Source: Podospora pseudocomata
Lineage: Eukaryota; Ascomycota; Sordariomycetes; Sordariales; Podosporaceae
DNA: 64,000 nucleotides
Assembly (NCBI RefSeq): GCF_035222375.1
Contig: NW_026946363.1
Coordinates: forward strand, 992,001 to 1,056,000
Direction: 5' to 3'
Below the pieces are notes generated by a model. It did no database searches. It was not told where the DNA came from and saw only the letters and a program-made list of their open reading frames with translations. Below, in pieces: positions 36,448-48,491 of this stretch (position 1 is its first letter; every line of letters begins with the position of its first letter). The position numbers and the translations under genes are program-made.

Positions 36448-37353
36448 CTACTTACAATGCGCCTTCGCACAATCGGCCCAGTACTTCCTCTGCAGCCCGT
36501 CAAAGTCGATCTCTATACCCGCAACCTCCACTCTCGGCAGCTCAGCGAACCTTGTCTTGCCGTCCTTCTCGATTTCCATGATAAGATCCCTTTGTGCGTC
36601 GAGGTCTCTCTGGAGCTGGTCTAACTTGGAGGGATCGATGCAAGTGCAATCTTCTCCATTGAGAACATGCCTACAGACCGCTTCTCTCTGTTTGCCTTTT
36701 TCTGAAGAGCTAGGGCCGATGGGCTCTAAGCTAAGGAGAGTGTTGGGTCCGGGGTAGTTGCTCAAGAGGTGAGGCGTTGGAGGAGCAGGGTTGATCCGAA
36801 CGTCGCCTGGTTCGGTGGTCATTCCATCTGAAGGATCATCGTACAGGTCGCCTGGGTCCTCTTCCAAGTCCTCTTCAACGACCTCCAGGGCCGTGACCCC
36901 CCTTTCTTGGTTCGTCGACCGGATGCTCTCTGCATCAGTCCAGTTCCAGTTTGAATTCGCCCTTTCTGAGCCATCCCACGGACTACTACTGCCATCGGGG
37001 GGGTCGTCCATGCCCAATTCATGCATGGGTCTTATCCATGATCGACGAGAGATGGTTGTTTGGGACCTGTTCGATTGGGTTCTGATCTCGTCGTCCTCCG
37101 CGGCCGTGGTGAAGATCTCTGTCCACCCATCTCCAGACACAGAGGATGCAGTAAAGGACTCGTCGTCGGTATCCGGGAATGCGGATGGTGAAAGCAAGGC
37201 TTGGTTGAGGGCTTGGTCTAGGTCAGGTCCAGATCGAGGTGCCGCGTCGGATGAACGCATAACGTCGTCGAGAAGGAGAAGGGTGCCTTCGAACTGAGCC
37301 GCTGCTCGAACGGCTCCCTGTGAATGGTCATGGGTATCTAATGATGGCTCCAT
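36448..37353 (-). CDS. unknown acidic protein with C-terminal coiled coil
   Basis: A single exon of 301 aa starting at the ATG 37353-37351 (MEPSLDTHDH); the open frame extends one GTG codon further. Most of the protein is acidic and Ser/Asp-rich, probably disordered (LEEDPGDLYDDPSDG and similar). Residues of about 230-285 have a CRHVLNGEDCTC cysteine cluster followed by a predicted helical, possibly coiled-coil segment (KLDQLQRDLDAQRDLIMEIEK). It ends DFDGLQRKYWADCAKAHCK. I do not recognise a named family; such proteins are usually annotated as conserved hypotheticals in Sordariales. The long uninterrupted frame, well over the length of neighbouring chance frames, supports it being real. Confidence 0.75.
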   Translation of the reverse strand: MEPSLDTHDHSQGAVRAAAQFEGTLLLLDDVMRSSDAAPRSGPDLDQALNQALLSPSAFPDTDDESFTASSVSGDGWTEIFTTAAEDDEIRTQSNRSQTTISRRSWIRPMHELGMDDPPDGSSSPWDGSERANSNWNWTDAESIRSTNQERGVTALEVVEEDLEEDPGDLYDDPSDGMTTEPGDVRINPAPPTPHLLSNYPGPNTLLSLEPIGPSSSEKGKQREAVCRHVLNGEDCTCIDPSKLDQLQRDLDAQRDLIMEIEKDGKTRFAELPRVEVAGIEIDFDGLQRKYWADCAKAHCK

Positions 37354-39119
37354 CACGTGTTTGCAGCATAGAGGCGATGCGATTCTGAGTTGCGTGTGAG
37401 GCGCGGGAGTGGTCGCGGTAGCGCCTCAGGAGTACCAGTCGTGCCATCTTATACTCCCACCTCTTCAGTGTCGGCCGGGCATGTAATTGTGCCCCAAGGT
37501 GCCCGACTTTCAGCCCACGACACTTCCATTCCCCGCAACTCTACGTGGCTCATCCCTTCTGACCGACGGAAAATGGCAGTGGGGTACAACAGTCAACTCT
37601 TTGCTTCCGTTTGTGGTAGGGAAAACAGATACCCGGACTCAAATCTGGATAGATGGATTTGCTCCGGCTCGGTTTGCCCTTGATACTCCAGGCGTGCCCG
37701 TGTTACGAAGCCAGTGGACGTGCGCTGTTGTCATGGACGCTTTGCAGATTTGCAGGGCGAGCGAGTGCCTTTTTCTCGCCTGCTGTACCACCCCCACCGG
37801 GTCTTTTCCTGTCCTCCGACATTTTGACAGAGCTGGCTATTCCCTCTTTCTACTCTATCTTGAGGCTCTACATGGGTTGGGGGAACTCTTTTCCATCGAC
37901 TGCACATCGGATAGGAACCATCTAGACTATCCCGAGCAGTACACGCTTGTCTACACGTCCGAAAGCAGCGCCCCCATGACCCGCATCCGCCGTCCTTTGA
38001 CTTATTCGCCAGCGTGGTCCCTATCGACCACGCATCATTACTGCCCGGTCTAGACCTGCTGTCCCCTTGGAACCCCTTACTCAGACGCACCCATTACTAA
38101 GACACCCCACGCTCGACGTCAAATTCAGACAGTCAAGCAACGTCCCACAACACACCGCGGAACGCACAGCAACCGCGGGATCTCAGGCGTCACCAACAGA
38201 AAAGGAAACGGAAATGATGATAAAACAGTTAGTTCTACCCTTCAACACCAAAAGAAAGAGATGAGCGACAAAAGGACCCTGGTCCGTACCACTCCCATGT
38301 CTCCCCATCCTCCTCCCCTTCCCTCACTCGGACATCTTTCCCTTCCCTTTCCCTAACAAGAGAGAATCCCACTACCTCTTCGCACCGCATAAAAGCAATA
38401 TCATCAAACACCCCAACGTCGAGCCCGACGTTGATCACATCTTCGGGTCGGTTATCTCCCCTCTCCTCCGTCCTCCTCCGCATCTCGGCCTGACAGGTAC
38501 CGCGTGCTACCAAAACCCCCATATCAGTTTGTGCTATGTGTGTTTCCCCCTCTCTCGTTCACACAAACTAGCGATTTTGCAACACCGTGCACAGCAGGAG
38601 GAGGGAGGGCACGAAATAGAACCGGCTATCAGAGCTTTACATCGGCCATCGGCCAGATGGATTATGGGGGGTTCGTCCTCGTGACAGAACTGGCGGGATG
38701 GTGGTGTCAGTGATCGTGCGGACTCGGAAGAGTCGGCGAGTTGTGTGGGACCGAAGGGGCTGGTTATTTTCGCGATGGAGTCGCTCTGGCTGTTGTAGAT
38801 ATCTGGGCATTCATTCACCAGAACGACATCATACTTCGGCTGCAGAGTCGGTATCAGAGAAAAAGAGAGGAGTGGATGGAGAAACGTAGAGATATCTGAT
38901 AGATACTACCGAAGGGACAGAAGTGCCCTCGGGCTGATTGTCAAAAAGCGCTCATATTGTGGGAGTTTGGGCGAAGGTCGTGTGACAAGCATGTTGAAGC
39001 TCGAAGTAGACACCAAGGTCACAAAAACGGCCGGACGCCAAATTGCCAAAACTACAGCAGAGGATACCAAATACGATCATCATGTCCCGGAAGGGGTGAG
39101 AGAAATTGCAAAAGTTGAT
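37354..39119. other. intergenic region with one tentative gene
   Basis: The first 880 bases hold only overlapping chance frames. The rest overlaps the tentative minus-strand gene at 38235-39083 that is described separately. Confidence 0.4.
38235..39083 (-). CDS. tentative small secreted Cys-rich protein (low confidence)
   Basis: Four small exons (39083-39014, 38950-38910, 38839-38569, 38506-38235) can be joined in one frame to give 217 aa. The start MMIVFGILCCSFGNLASG looks like a signal peptide. The body contains DNQPEGTSVPS, KYDVVLVNECPDIYNSQSDS and a dense cysteine cluster (CPPSSCCARCCKIA), then a charged stretch. Introns 2 and 3 (70 and 62 nt) have good size, an AACTGAT branch-like site or a pyrimidine tract, and CAG or TAG acceptors. 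Intron 1 is weak (GTGTCT donor, GAG acceptor), so the true 5' end may differ or the gene may not exist. No family is recognised. The tRNA gene lies only 36 bases upstream of the proposed start. Confidence 0.28.
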
Positions 39120-39190
39120 GCCCACAGCCAGAATCGAACTGACGACCTCATCATTACTAGTGATGCGCTCTACCACTGAGCCATGCGGGC
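39120..39190 (-). tRNA. tRNA-Thr(AGT)
   Basis: The complement folds into a full cloverleaf of 71 nt. The acceptor arm is GCCCGCA/TGTGGGC with one G-T pair, the D stem GCTC/GAGC, the anticodon stem CATCA/TGATG with loop CTAGTAA, and the T stem GTCAG/CTGGC with loop TTCGATT. The anticodon AGT (probably edited to IGT) reads ACU and other Thr codons. No intron and no encoded CCA. A TTTT run about 6 bases past the 3' end would stop RNA polymerase III. Confidence 0.97.
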
Positions 39191-39393
39191 TGAGCTGACA
39201 TGTTGAACATGTCATCGGCAATACCCTTTAACAAACGAGTGCCGCTGAAAGCAACGGTCCAAGACATTCCTTCCTTCCTGATCCTCTCCCTCTTCAAAAG
39301 AGCATCCAGGAATGGGGATGGTGTTGAGCCATTAGCATAGTCTCTCAAAGCCAAGAACTATATCAGGCAGAAAGCGGGGCCCATTGTCTCCCT

Positions 39394-39414
39394 CTACCTA
39401 CCTACCTACCTACC
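39394..39414. repeat. (CTAC)n tetranucleotide repeat
   Basis: Five near-exact CTAC units in intergenic DNA about 200 bases beyond the tRNA gene; same motif family as other ACCTACC patches in the window. Confidence 0.85.
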
Positions 39415-39521
39415 AAGAAAATGACACCCCTTTGTCCAAGCAATCATGTCACCAGCAAACAATAACAATTGCCAGCGGTCGTGATATATGAGCTATCAGA
39501 AAAGCATGGTACTTCTGGCAA

Positions 39522-39545
39522 AAAATCAAAATAAAAATCAAAATA
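39522..39545. repeat. two copies of AAAATCAAAATA
   Basis: Two perfect 12-bp tandem units in AT-rich intergenic DNA. Confidence 0.85.
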
Positions 39546-40567
39546 AAAACCCTCTCTTGTATGAGGACCCGACGTTCTGGATGTGACAGAATGCTCCGGC
39601 GTCAACCGACGACGACGTATGATGGAGGCACATCGATCTCGATGAAACTGGCAACATGTGGCCAAAATGATTTTACCTTGCCACCCGGGATGAACGATGC
39701 AACAACAAACACACTTTGACCACATGTCTGACCGGCTTGTGGAAGTGAGATGTGAGATTGTATGTTGTGGCCGAAGTCGGCTTGAGGATGGCGTCTAACT
39801 CTGGGGCATGAACGGTTGGGGATTAAATCGCAGGGCTTTCTTGGTTGACCGAAAGGATGATGCTGGCTAGGTGGGTAGGTACCTTACATACACGCCTTCA
39901 AGTTCACGAGTACACGGGAGTATGAGGTCTATGAGCATCAGCCATCTTGTCCGTTGCTTCATCGCCCACGAGCAAAAGTTTGGATTATCTCATAAAACAC
40001 AACAGTCAAACCCAGTAAGCAAGCCGAGCTTAATATCACACATTCATCAATGATGCTGATGGTGAGCTACTCCAAAGACACGAACAGTGATGAAACGCAG
40101 AGCGCCTGGCAAAACCACAGTAAGTGGTTGGGTCATGAGGAAGAAGCATCCGAGTAGACCTGGCAGAATCATTCAGGTCTCATACGTAACAGAAGATTGC
40201 ATGGTGTAGGTACACACTGACGAGCTGTCTAACCCGCCTCTTCATCCGTCACAAAGCTCCCATCCCCTTGGTATACATCATTCAACATTCCCCAAACTCC
40301 ACCCATCCTCGCGCCGAAATTAACAGCCTGTCCTGGGTATAGTAAAACAAACTCATGACGCCCCGCTCACACTACCGTAATCCGCCGTCAGAACAAGACA
40401 TGACAAACATACAGGCCGGCCTGTATAAAAAGTAAGAACCCCGGGGATGACCCAGAAAGAGGTGTGCCCGCCTTCACCTTGTCGATCGACAAGGCCATCC
40501 TCGTCATTACTCGAAAAGGCTCGTCCACCCATCCGCGCGTGGTCTCTGACCACCAACCCTCGCCCTA

Positions 40568-42766
40568 TCATAAAGAACCTCCCCTAATAACCCTGACCTG
40601 CCCCTGCCCAGCCCTCGGACTCCCCGGGCCCCCCAAAGGTGGCACCAAATACTCCGACGGTCTTCGACTCCCATACTCCGACGGCCGTCTACTCCCACCC
40701 CCACCATCAAACCCACCCGCCACACTCCCATGCCGTTCCCTAAACACCCTCTCCGGCGGCACCAACACATCATCCCCATCGTCCCCTTCCTCGTGACTAA
40801 CCCTCCCTCTCCCATTCTGGTGCCAAGCCATCTTAAAGCCTTCCACCCCTTCCCTATTTACCACCGCCCCCCCTTCCTGTTGTTCCTCCTGCCACCGTCC
40901 CGGTATCCTCACCCCAGACCTGATCCACAAAGTCTTAAACTCCTCCGCCAACACAGCCCAGCTAGTCGCCGCAAAAATGACGGCATTCCACAACCCCTGA
41001 AGCGGCAACACGACGGCAGAAGCAAGATTGAGCGAGTAGCTCGTCGTAGCTGGGTACATGAGAGCGTAAACGCGGTTGATACTGCTCGGCGTCCACGTCA
41101 CGAGCACTGAGATCGCAAAAACAAACGAGGTCCGGAGATAGGCCAGCTTGATCGGGTCCAGGTTGACAAGCTTGTACCGGAACTTCTTCCACGCCTGACC
41201 GACGTGGTCAAACCTGGTCTTCAACCAATTTTGCCTGTTGACATTCGCGACAGAGGCGGACCGGCATCTTGGGGCAGAGGAAACACTCGAGATAGTCTTG
41301 AACGGGTTCGAGTGCTGGGTTCGAGAGCACGAGTGCGAGGTGGGGGATCTCCCGAAGTCGTCGGAGTCGAGGGACTCGGCGGGCGATACCCACGGGTGGA
41401 GGGTGGCGGCTGGTGGCTGAGGGGCGGTGGCCATGGCATGGCGGTGGGCGGGCGGTAGGACAGGTGTGATGCTTGACGCGCCGGTGGGTGTCGAGGGCGG
41501 GGTCGCTTCGTGCTGCTGGTCGTGAGTGCCATCCGTCAAGGTCGAGGCGTGCGAGGAGCACTCTGCCGCTTCGGCTGTCACTTGGACCTCGGTTGTCACG
41601 GTGCCATAGCATGCGCCTCTTCTGTCGTCGAATTGGGGTTCCTAGCGCGGTTGTTCATGTCAGCATGTCAAACACCCACCGGGCTAAAACGAAGCAGAGG
41701 AAAGAGAAAGAGAAGGGGGAAAACATTTGGAAATGACGTAGTAGGGTGTGACAAACATCTCGCCCCGCGAGACGAGAGTGCAAGAACAGAAAGAATGATA
41801 AAGGGAAAAAAAAGGGGCACCTTTTCCGCTGATCCTCTGAGGTCGGTGCCGGAGGCGTCCTTGGCCTGGTTGCTCAGTGTGAGGTTCCTCAACTGGTTAC
41901 GCTGGTGAAACACATGGTAGCCGACTGCCACGTAGATGAGAGCAGACAGCGCGATGCAAGTCCAGATTGGTAGGTAGTAGAGAAAGATGCGCAGCTGATT
42001 GTACGCGTCGGCAATCCAGCACCACAGCTAAAAGCAAGTGTCAGCATCTTTGTATCATGAAAGTGGGAACCGAGGCCGCCATTGGAGCCGAAGTCGTGGT
42101 GTCGGTGTCGAGCTGAATGTGACGAGACCCTAGGTAGGGTACGAGAGAGGTGTTGCGAGATGGTATGGAAAAGAGGACGTACTGTTGCGTTCCCGTACAT
42201 GTGCACATCGCCAGGCCGATGGAATAACATGACAACTGCCGGGACGGCGGGAACACCGAAGCAAACGACACAGTACATCCAGAGATGTCTGTGAAAGTTG
42301 TTCGGGTTGTATGCCATGAAAAAAACCATGTACACATTGACAGCCATGGCAAGCGACCACCAAGGATCCGACTGCATGAACCTGGAGCTCCTATCAGCAT
42401 CTCGATAAAGTCCAAAAGACAAAGGAAAACTTACATCTCCAGCAAAAACGCTTGAACTTTACATAGCCCAGAGTCATCCCCGGCGACTATTCCAGCATAG
42501 CCGATCAAGCAGGCGATGCTGGCCCCAACGTTCGCAATGGAAGCAAAGAGGATAAAAGTGTTGGGTACCGTCCGAACCCGCTTAAACATCCAGTAAGCCC
42601 AAAAGATGAAGGAAACCCCCACCAGGCTCAGGGAGGCCCCAAACCGTTCCACATGTTGGATGGTGTCTCGTTCTGTCGATGTCAAATTCATGTAGCCGCT
42701 TTGTCCAGGGACAATCTTGAGAGCGGCCATAGCGAGAAAGAAGGAGGGAGACCAAGTGCTGGTCAT
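40568..42766 (-). CDS. cAMP-receptor-like G protein-coupled receptor
   Basis: Four exons (42766-42435, 42381-42183, 42027-41821, 41641-40568) give 603 aa. Seven hydrophobic segments can be placed. TM1-TM2 are in exon 1 (SLVGVSFIFWAYWMF and ILFASIANVGASIACLIGY), TM3-TM4 in exon 2 (SLAMAVNVYMVFFMAY, MYCVVCFGVPAVPAVVML), TM5 in exon 3 (IFLYYLPIWTCIALSALIYV), and TM6-TM7 in exon 4 (TSFVFAISVLVTWTPSSINR, LASAVVLPLQGLWNAVIFAA). A long Ser/Thr/Pro-rich third cytoplasmic loop of about 190 residues separates TM5 and TM6, and the C-terminal tail is also long and Ser/Arg-rich (two SRRPSEY copies). This layout is that of the Dictyostelium cAR-like class, as in Neurospora GPR-1 to GPR-3, acting at the plasma membrane through G proteins. 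The ligand is unknown. Splice joins all keep frame. Confidence 0.87.
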
Positions 42767-45700
42767 GAACAGGGATATATTAAATCTCAGACTTTTTTGT
42801 TGACAAAAGCGGAAGCTGGTGTGGGAGGTGTGCTTGGTCGGTGGCCGGCGGGGGAAGGGGGGGGGGAGGGGAGGGGGGACCAGCAGTCGCGTGGGTGTGT
42901 GGGTGTGTGTGTGTGAGCGAGCGAATGGGTTCGGAATTCAGGTCAGGTCAGTATTCGACGTGGCTGCGCTAGAAGGTAGAAGGTGCATGGGTGAGTGTCA
43001 ATCCGCAAGATTGGGTGCTCAGAAATTGAAGCTCGCTGGTTTGCTGGCGGGGTGTATAGGTCGATAGATGGCCCAGCTGTGTCTCTTGCGGCTGGCTTAA
43101 GCTGGAGCAACTACCTTACCTGCAGCAATACAACCCCTGATCTGAACCTCTACAGGATCCGACGATGGCTGACCTTGTCCTCTCCACTTTCAGCTAGGTA
43201 GCTATTTGGTTTCTGCTGGTATTCTGGTGTGATATCGCCAGCCTCAATGTTTGTTTCCGTGTTGGCATGCAGCAGCAGGTGCCTCGCTGTCAGTAGCACG
43301 CCTGGATAGTTACCAGGTACCTGACCCCAGATATCGGGATGAAGCCAAGATGGGAGGAGGCTTGAAAGCCAAGGCGCGGAAGTGACTGAAATGATGTGCC
43401 GGGGAGAGACGGTTTGTCTGGGGAAGATGCGGCATGAGACAGCTGAAGAACGGCCGCCACAACGAGTGGTGGAAACAAATCTCGAGGGGGGTGGAAGGCG
43501 ACCAGCGACTCGTCCAAAACGTGCGGGTGCGTGTCTGGTTTTGGTAGGTGCGGATTCTCGAATCGAGTAGAGGGGGAGGGGATCTTTGCCAACACGAAAA
43601 AGGGGGCTGATTGTGCTGCTTCTTGGGTCCTGCATCCAGATGCAGTACCTGCACGCCACCTAATTCCGCCAGCAAACCTGCCCCTGATTGGAGATGCCGT
43701 GATTTGTCTCCCTGGGTGTGTGGTATTCAGGACATGTGAGGCCTGCATGCACTGTGATATTCAAGCCAGAATGGCGGCGACAGTATCAACTCCGTATGCG
43801 TCCTGCCGCATGGGCTAGACACGATCCACCAAGGCTAAACAAGAATAAGGGACACAATGCCTTCCAGTCTGGCAATGCCAAGGCGGGATTTCGAATTGTT
43901 GTTTCTCCTCAGATACACTTGGTTTGAGCTCTTGTTCGAGGCCGCTCATGGATGATGTCTGAGCTCACTTTTCCTCCCCCTCAGAGTGGGAGTGGGACTT
44001 TTGCTCCAAATTGCTCGTGTGACTCGATACCGTGCCATTGCTCTGTGTGATTGGATGTTCCAGCGGAAATCGACAGGACCACAGCATGTGTTCCGGCCGG
44101 CCCTCTGTGCTGGGTGCCTCAGCTTGTAAATTGTTTTTAGACCTCTCTGTTCCATCAAGAAACCGAACTTCACCTCAGTCCTCCAGTCATTTGACGTACC
44201 TTAGCGGCTATGTGGTATGTGGGCGTCATGTAGGTTCCAATTATGTATGCATGTTTGATACAACGCAAGTGAGTGTTCGTATGGGGATGAAGCGGGAAGT
44301 AGTGAGAGGAGTTTTGAAGGTTCATCATCAGTGAGTGAGTGGTATGTGAGTACCTACCTATGGATAAGGCCAATGAGGCGGCAACAATGATAGCCAATCA
44401 CACCAAAGCCAATAGCAAGAAAAGATGGCGGTTAGCTATCCGAAAGCCGTTACAGAGAAGCAAACATTCGTCAACCGTTTGCTGGGGGTTTGTGGGCGTT
44501 CTTGGCACTCATGGCGAAAGGGGGCTTTTTGACAACATGAAGCAAACATGAGATGAACAAACATGGCAGCACAGTGAGCCAGGGGTGGATGAGCAAGCCA
44601 CAAATTTGCCTCGATTGGAACTACTGAATTCTGGGACCAGACCTTCGGCCCGAGGGAAAAAGGAACAGACGTCATCCCGTTCTTCTCGTCCGAGTTTTGC
44701 CCAATATCAACGCCATTGTTTCAAGAGACGAGATGGTGACCTTGACCTACCTACGACGAGATTTCCATCTCCGAAAGAGGTACAAGAACGTGGCAAGAAC
44801 ATTCTTCCGTTATCGCCGCGCAGATTTCTGGGTTTCGGATTGAGGCCTAACTTCTGACCAAAAGTCCCATACTCTCAAGTCCTTACAGAAAGGACGAACC
44901 GGGGAGTCGGGCTGTGAGTGCCCCGGTATGGAGCAACCAGGCGGAGAAATTGAGATGAAATATGGATCTCTGTGCTGTCGCTCTCCGGTCAGAAAGGCCT
45001 GGGGCAAAATAAATGGACCTTATGCAGTGTTGTGGAACTTGATTTCTGCGTGAAGCGATCGGACACCCGCGTTCGCACAGACAGGGGCAGCGCAAGCAAC
45101 GGCCGTCGACCAGACTCCTTCGTCCCTCTTGGAGCGATGCTCGTCATCGATTGGGTGCCTCCTACTTTGAATGAATACTCAGGCACTGCAACCAAGCAAG
45201 TTGATATTCCGCATTTCACTTCTCGTTTGATGGGCATCTTTTGTCTTCAGTCGATCCAGCGTCTGAGGATCAAGGAAAAGAAGAGGCAGGGCAGGGTATT
45301 CGGGACAGACTGCATTTTCTATTGATTTATGTAGAGTGGGATCCCGGCTTGGCTGCCGTCGTCATGCGACACAGCGCATCGAGCTGGGCACAAGACACAG
45401 GCACATCCTCGGCCTTCCGGTGAAGCGATGGTTCTGATGTTGTCTTGTTTCCCGTCCTTGTCCTTGACTGTTTCTTCTCAACCGCGAGAGTCACATTTCC
45501 GAGATGTCTTCCTGTCTTTTCTTCAGCTGCCATTGATCGTGACTCCATGTCGGAGAAGAAACACCGAGCCAGGGTAAAATTCTCCTGTCCGAGTCCAGCT
45601 CCATGGATCGGCAACAGAATTGGGATTGCTGTGTTCCGATGCAATTCCAATTCGGGAGTATCCCTGTAGTTTTGCTGCCATTGTCCTAGAGTTGAAGACC

Positions 45701-46151
45701 AAAGTTTAGGGCTGTCGATTCGGTAGGTAGGCATCTTTCCCGCCTTGACTGGATGGATGCTTTGTTTGACCAACTTTGTCATCCTTGGAGAAGTCTTGTG
45801 ACCAATGGTGATATCTTTGCATTAGTCTCCAAAGTACCTGCATTAGTTGGGTTGTTTAACTCGACCAGTCAGATGGGTGGTGGTGCTGTGCCGAATCCGT
45901 TGACGGGCAGTGGGCTGACGTTGCTGCAAGCCTCGAGACAGGACTAGAGGCAAACATACTATTTTGGAGGTGGAAAATGCCCGGAACCGTTGAAATCTCA
46001 CCGCAACCGCTTGGCGCAAAGATGACTAACTTACCTTATGCGAGTTCACCTCTCATGTTCATCGCATGCCGCCCATAAAGCCAGTAATGAGGATTGTGCT
46101 CGTAAAATTCAGGACAGGAGCTGACAATCTTTCTAGGTATGTACAAAAGTC
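42767..46151. other. long intergenic region (3.4 kb)
   Basis: Promoter side of the GPCR gene and 3' side of the monooxygenase gene. It holds a G-rich tract (42850-42878) and a GT-rich run (42890-42915). Other open frames are short and overlap on both strands. No gene is recognised. Confidence 0.5.
42850..42878 (+). promoter_or_regulatory. G-rich tract, possible G-quadruplex
   Basis: Four G runs of 5, 10, 4 and 6 separated by one or two A residues, 84 bases upstream of the GPCR start codon and on the strand opposite its coding strand. It fits the usual G-quadruplex pattern; a regulatory role is only a guess. Confidence 0.5.
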
Positions 46152-48491
46152 TCAACGGGTGTAGGTGCCATCGATCGTGTAATCCTTCTGCGGGCCATTG
46201 ACAGTGTACGCCAAATTCCAATCCACCAGGTTGACCGCCTTGAAGCGAAAGTCATACTTGACGTCGTAATAATCCTTGATACACATGTGTCCAGCCGTCG
46301 CCTTCCAGCTCTTTTCGTTATCGTCCTTTGGCACCGTAAATTCCACCTTGTGAAAGAGGTAATCGGCCCTCTTCTGATCATCCGTCTTCGCAAACCAGAC
46401 ACTGAGCTCGTCCTTGTTCTCGTTGTAGCGCCAAATGTAGCGACGAGTGGCTCGGAAGGTGAAGCCGCTGTTGGCCTCAAAGTCGCCTTCTTCGATGTAC
46501 AGGTACTCCATGCCGATATCACCGCCTTCTTGGACAATCTTGTCGAATTCGGCTTCGCGACCATCTCTTGTGCCCTCCCGGAGCAAGAACCTGGCCGTAC
46601 CGCTGAAATGACCGCTAGGGTGACTGGGAAGCTTGCTTGTGAGTTTCCTCTCCAGCTTCCACTCTCCCAGTAGAGACCGAAACACGGCCTTTGCGACAAA
46701 TTTGCCAGATGATACACCTGCCCATACTGTTGCTTCGGTCTGCTTTAGAGATTTCGTGAATTCCGGCTGCTCAAACTCGTTAAGCCTCTTCGATGGATAT
46801 CGCGCCGGAGTCAGAATGTTCATCTCGTTGCCAGCAGGGGGGAGTGCGGGCATAGCACCGAGGTGGTCCACACGCTCCATTTCCAATGCTGTGGCAAATT
46901 CTTGCATGAGCCAGGCGTAGTCTCCCATGGGGAACTGAGATGCTCGTGGGTCGTCTCGAAGCGCGATCGTCCGTTGAATAGACTTGTCCTTGTCCAAAGC
47001 TTGCTTCAGGGCTTGGGCCAGAGCAACAGATCCTGATCCGCCGGCGTTCCAGAGATTCGTGACAAATCGAGCTTGCATCTCCATCACACCCCAGTATTGA
47101 GATCGGTAGAATCCCACGAATCCAAGGTTGGAAATGCAAGGATGATATGTGCCATGGAATGCCAACGCAACGGTGTTGTTCAGATCGTCTGGAGAAAGAG
47201 AAAGCGTCTCCAGTTCTTCCTGCGGTAAAAAGGAGATTGAGTCAGATGCTTTGAAGCCAGTCGCCAAAACCACTGCTACAATGTCGTCGACTTTGTCCCC
47301 TGTTGGCGAGATGATAGCCTCATGACCGGAAAGCTTGTCCAGTTTGCCCCGGGTGACAGTGATGAGCCCTGACCGAACGAACTCGTTGTAGTTGTCGCTG
47401 ACTGCTATGAACTGTGGGTTGGCATGGTCCTTGTGGGTGAAGGCGAGTGCAGGGGAATAGATGGACTGGTCTGTTCCGAGAGCAGTTTCGTAAAGGGAAC
47501 TGGTTCGAATTGCTGACTCCTCGGTAATGTGACCTTGCGTATTCGTCAATGGGTGGGGACGGTTGGAGAGGTTATAGGACGCCAAGTCCAACGGCAGGAA
47601 GGGGGGTGCCGGTGAGCTTGCCTGATTAGTACACATGTATCAGTTTTGCTCTCCCAGTTCTCCAACAACATGGAATGAATAGGTACCTTTGGTGATAGAA
47701 ACATTGGCATTACCCAGACCGGTTTTTGAATAATTTGATGGACAGAGTATTTCTCAGGGTTCGCTATTGGGCTTGTTCCAGGCGAGTTCGTGACAGAAGA
47801 CAAGTGTGTAGCAATGGTGCCGGCAATCTCGACGCCTGACATTTGGCCTCCGACAACAAGAATCTTGCCCCCTTTGGGATTACCTCCTCCAAGCAAATCC
47901 TTCAAATTTCGGTACTTGCTGCTGTGGATGACGGGTACTTCGGGATGCTCAGGAATCACGTCGGACCCGGGGACTGCTGGCTTCCCAAAATAGCCCGAAG
48001 CAACGAGGAGATAATCAAAGGGACGTTCTCCCAGAGTTCCATCCTTTGAGCGAGTCCAAACACGCCAGGATCCAGAACGAGTTTTCTCGGTTCTCTCAAC
48101 GCGAGTTTCTAGGCATAGCTCTGCCGCGAGGCAGTACGCTTTGTAGTACCGATCTAGATACTGGCCAACCTGCCACGCTTGCGGCAACTCAGGGGCATCT
48201 TCGGGCCAAGCGAGATCACTGAATTGGACGGTGTGTTTGCTCTGGTTGGCGACCATGAGAGGATGGATGAGGCCACCATTGTCGTCCCTCTGGGATGGCC
48301 AGAGACCCCCCAGTCGAGGTTGGGAGTCGACAATGGTGACCTCAAAAGTGCCCCTGGGCACGTCGTGGAGAAGAGACTTGGCGGCCACGAGACCCGAAGG
48401 CCCGGCCCCTGAAAAAATATTAGCATCAACATAAAGACTATAGTGTGGACAGTCCGGGTGACCAACCAACAATGCACACCGTCTTCGTCAT
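46152..48491 (-). CDS. flavin monooxygenase fused to a DUF6314-like domain
   Basis: Three exons (48491-48467, 48408-47687, 47621-46152) give 738 aa. The 8-codon first exon restores MTKTVCIVGAGPSGLVAAKSL, with the FAD-binding GxGxxG at residues 9-14, and IVDSQPRLGGLWP follows. A second Rossmann motif, ILVVGGQMSGVEIAG near residue 200, fits NAD(P)H binding, and VAVVLATGFKASDSI near 335 is the family ATG motif. The last 170 residues form a separate module: GEWKLERKL, GTARFLLRE, YLYIEEGDF, FRATRRYIWRY, FHKVEF, HMCIKDYYDVKYDF. I recognise this pattern as the DUF6314 family of unknown function. The oxygenase substrate cannot be told. The unspliced reading before exon 2 gives no plausible start. Domain naming for the tail is from memory. 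Confidence 0.88.

Larger units (their letters stand above)
39191..40567. other. intergenic region
   Basis: Contains a CTAC/CCTA microsatellite and an AT-rich duplicated 12-mer (listed separately). No gene is recognised. Confidence 0.5.

Noticed and set aside
37487-38053. A 188-codon plus-strand frame downstream of the unknown 301-aa gene
   Set aside because: Low-complexity composition without domain, no splice support, overlapped by other frames.
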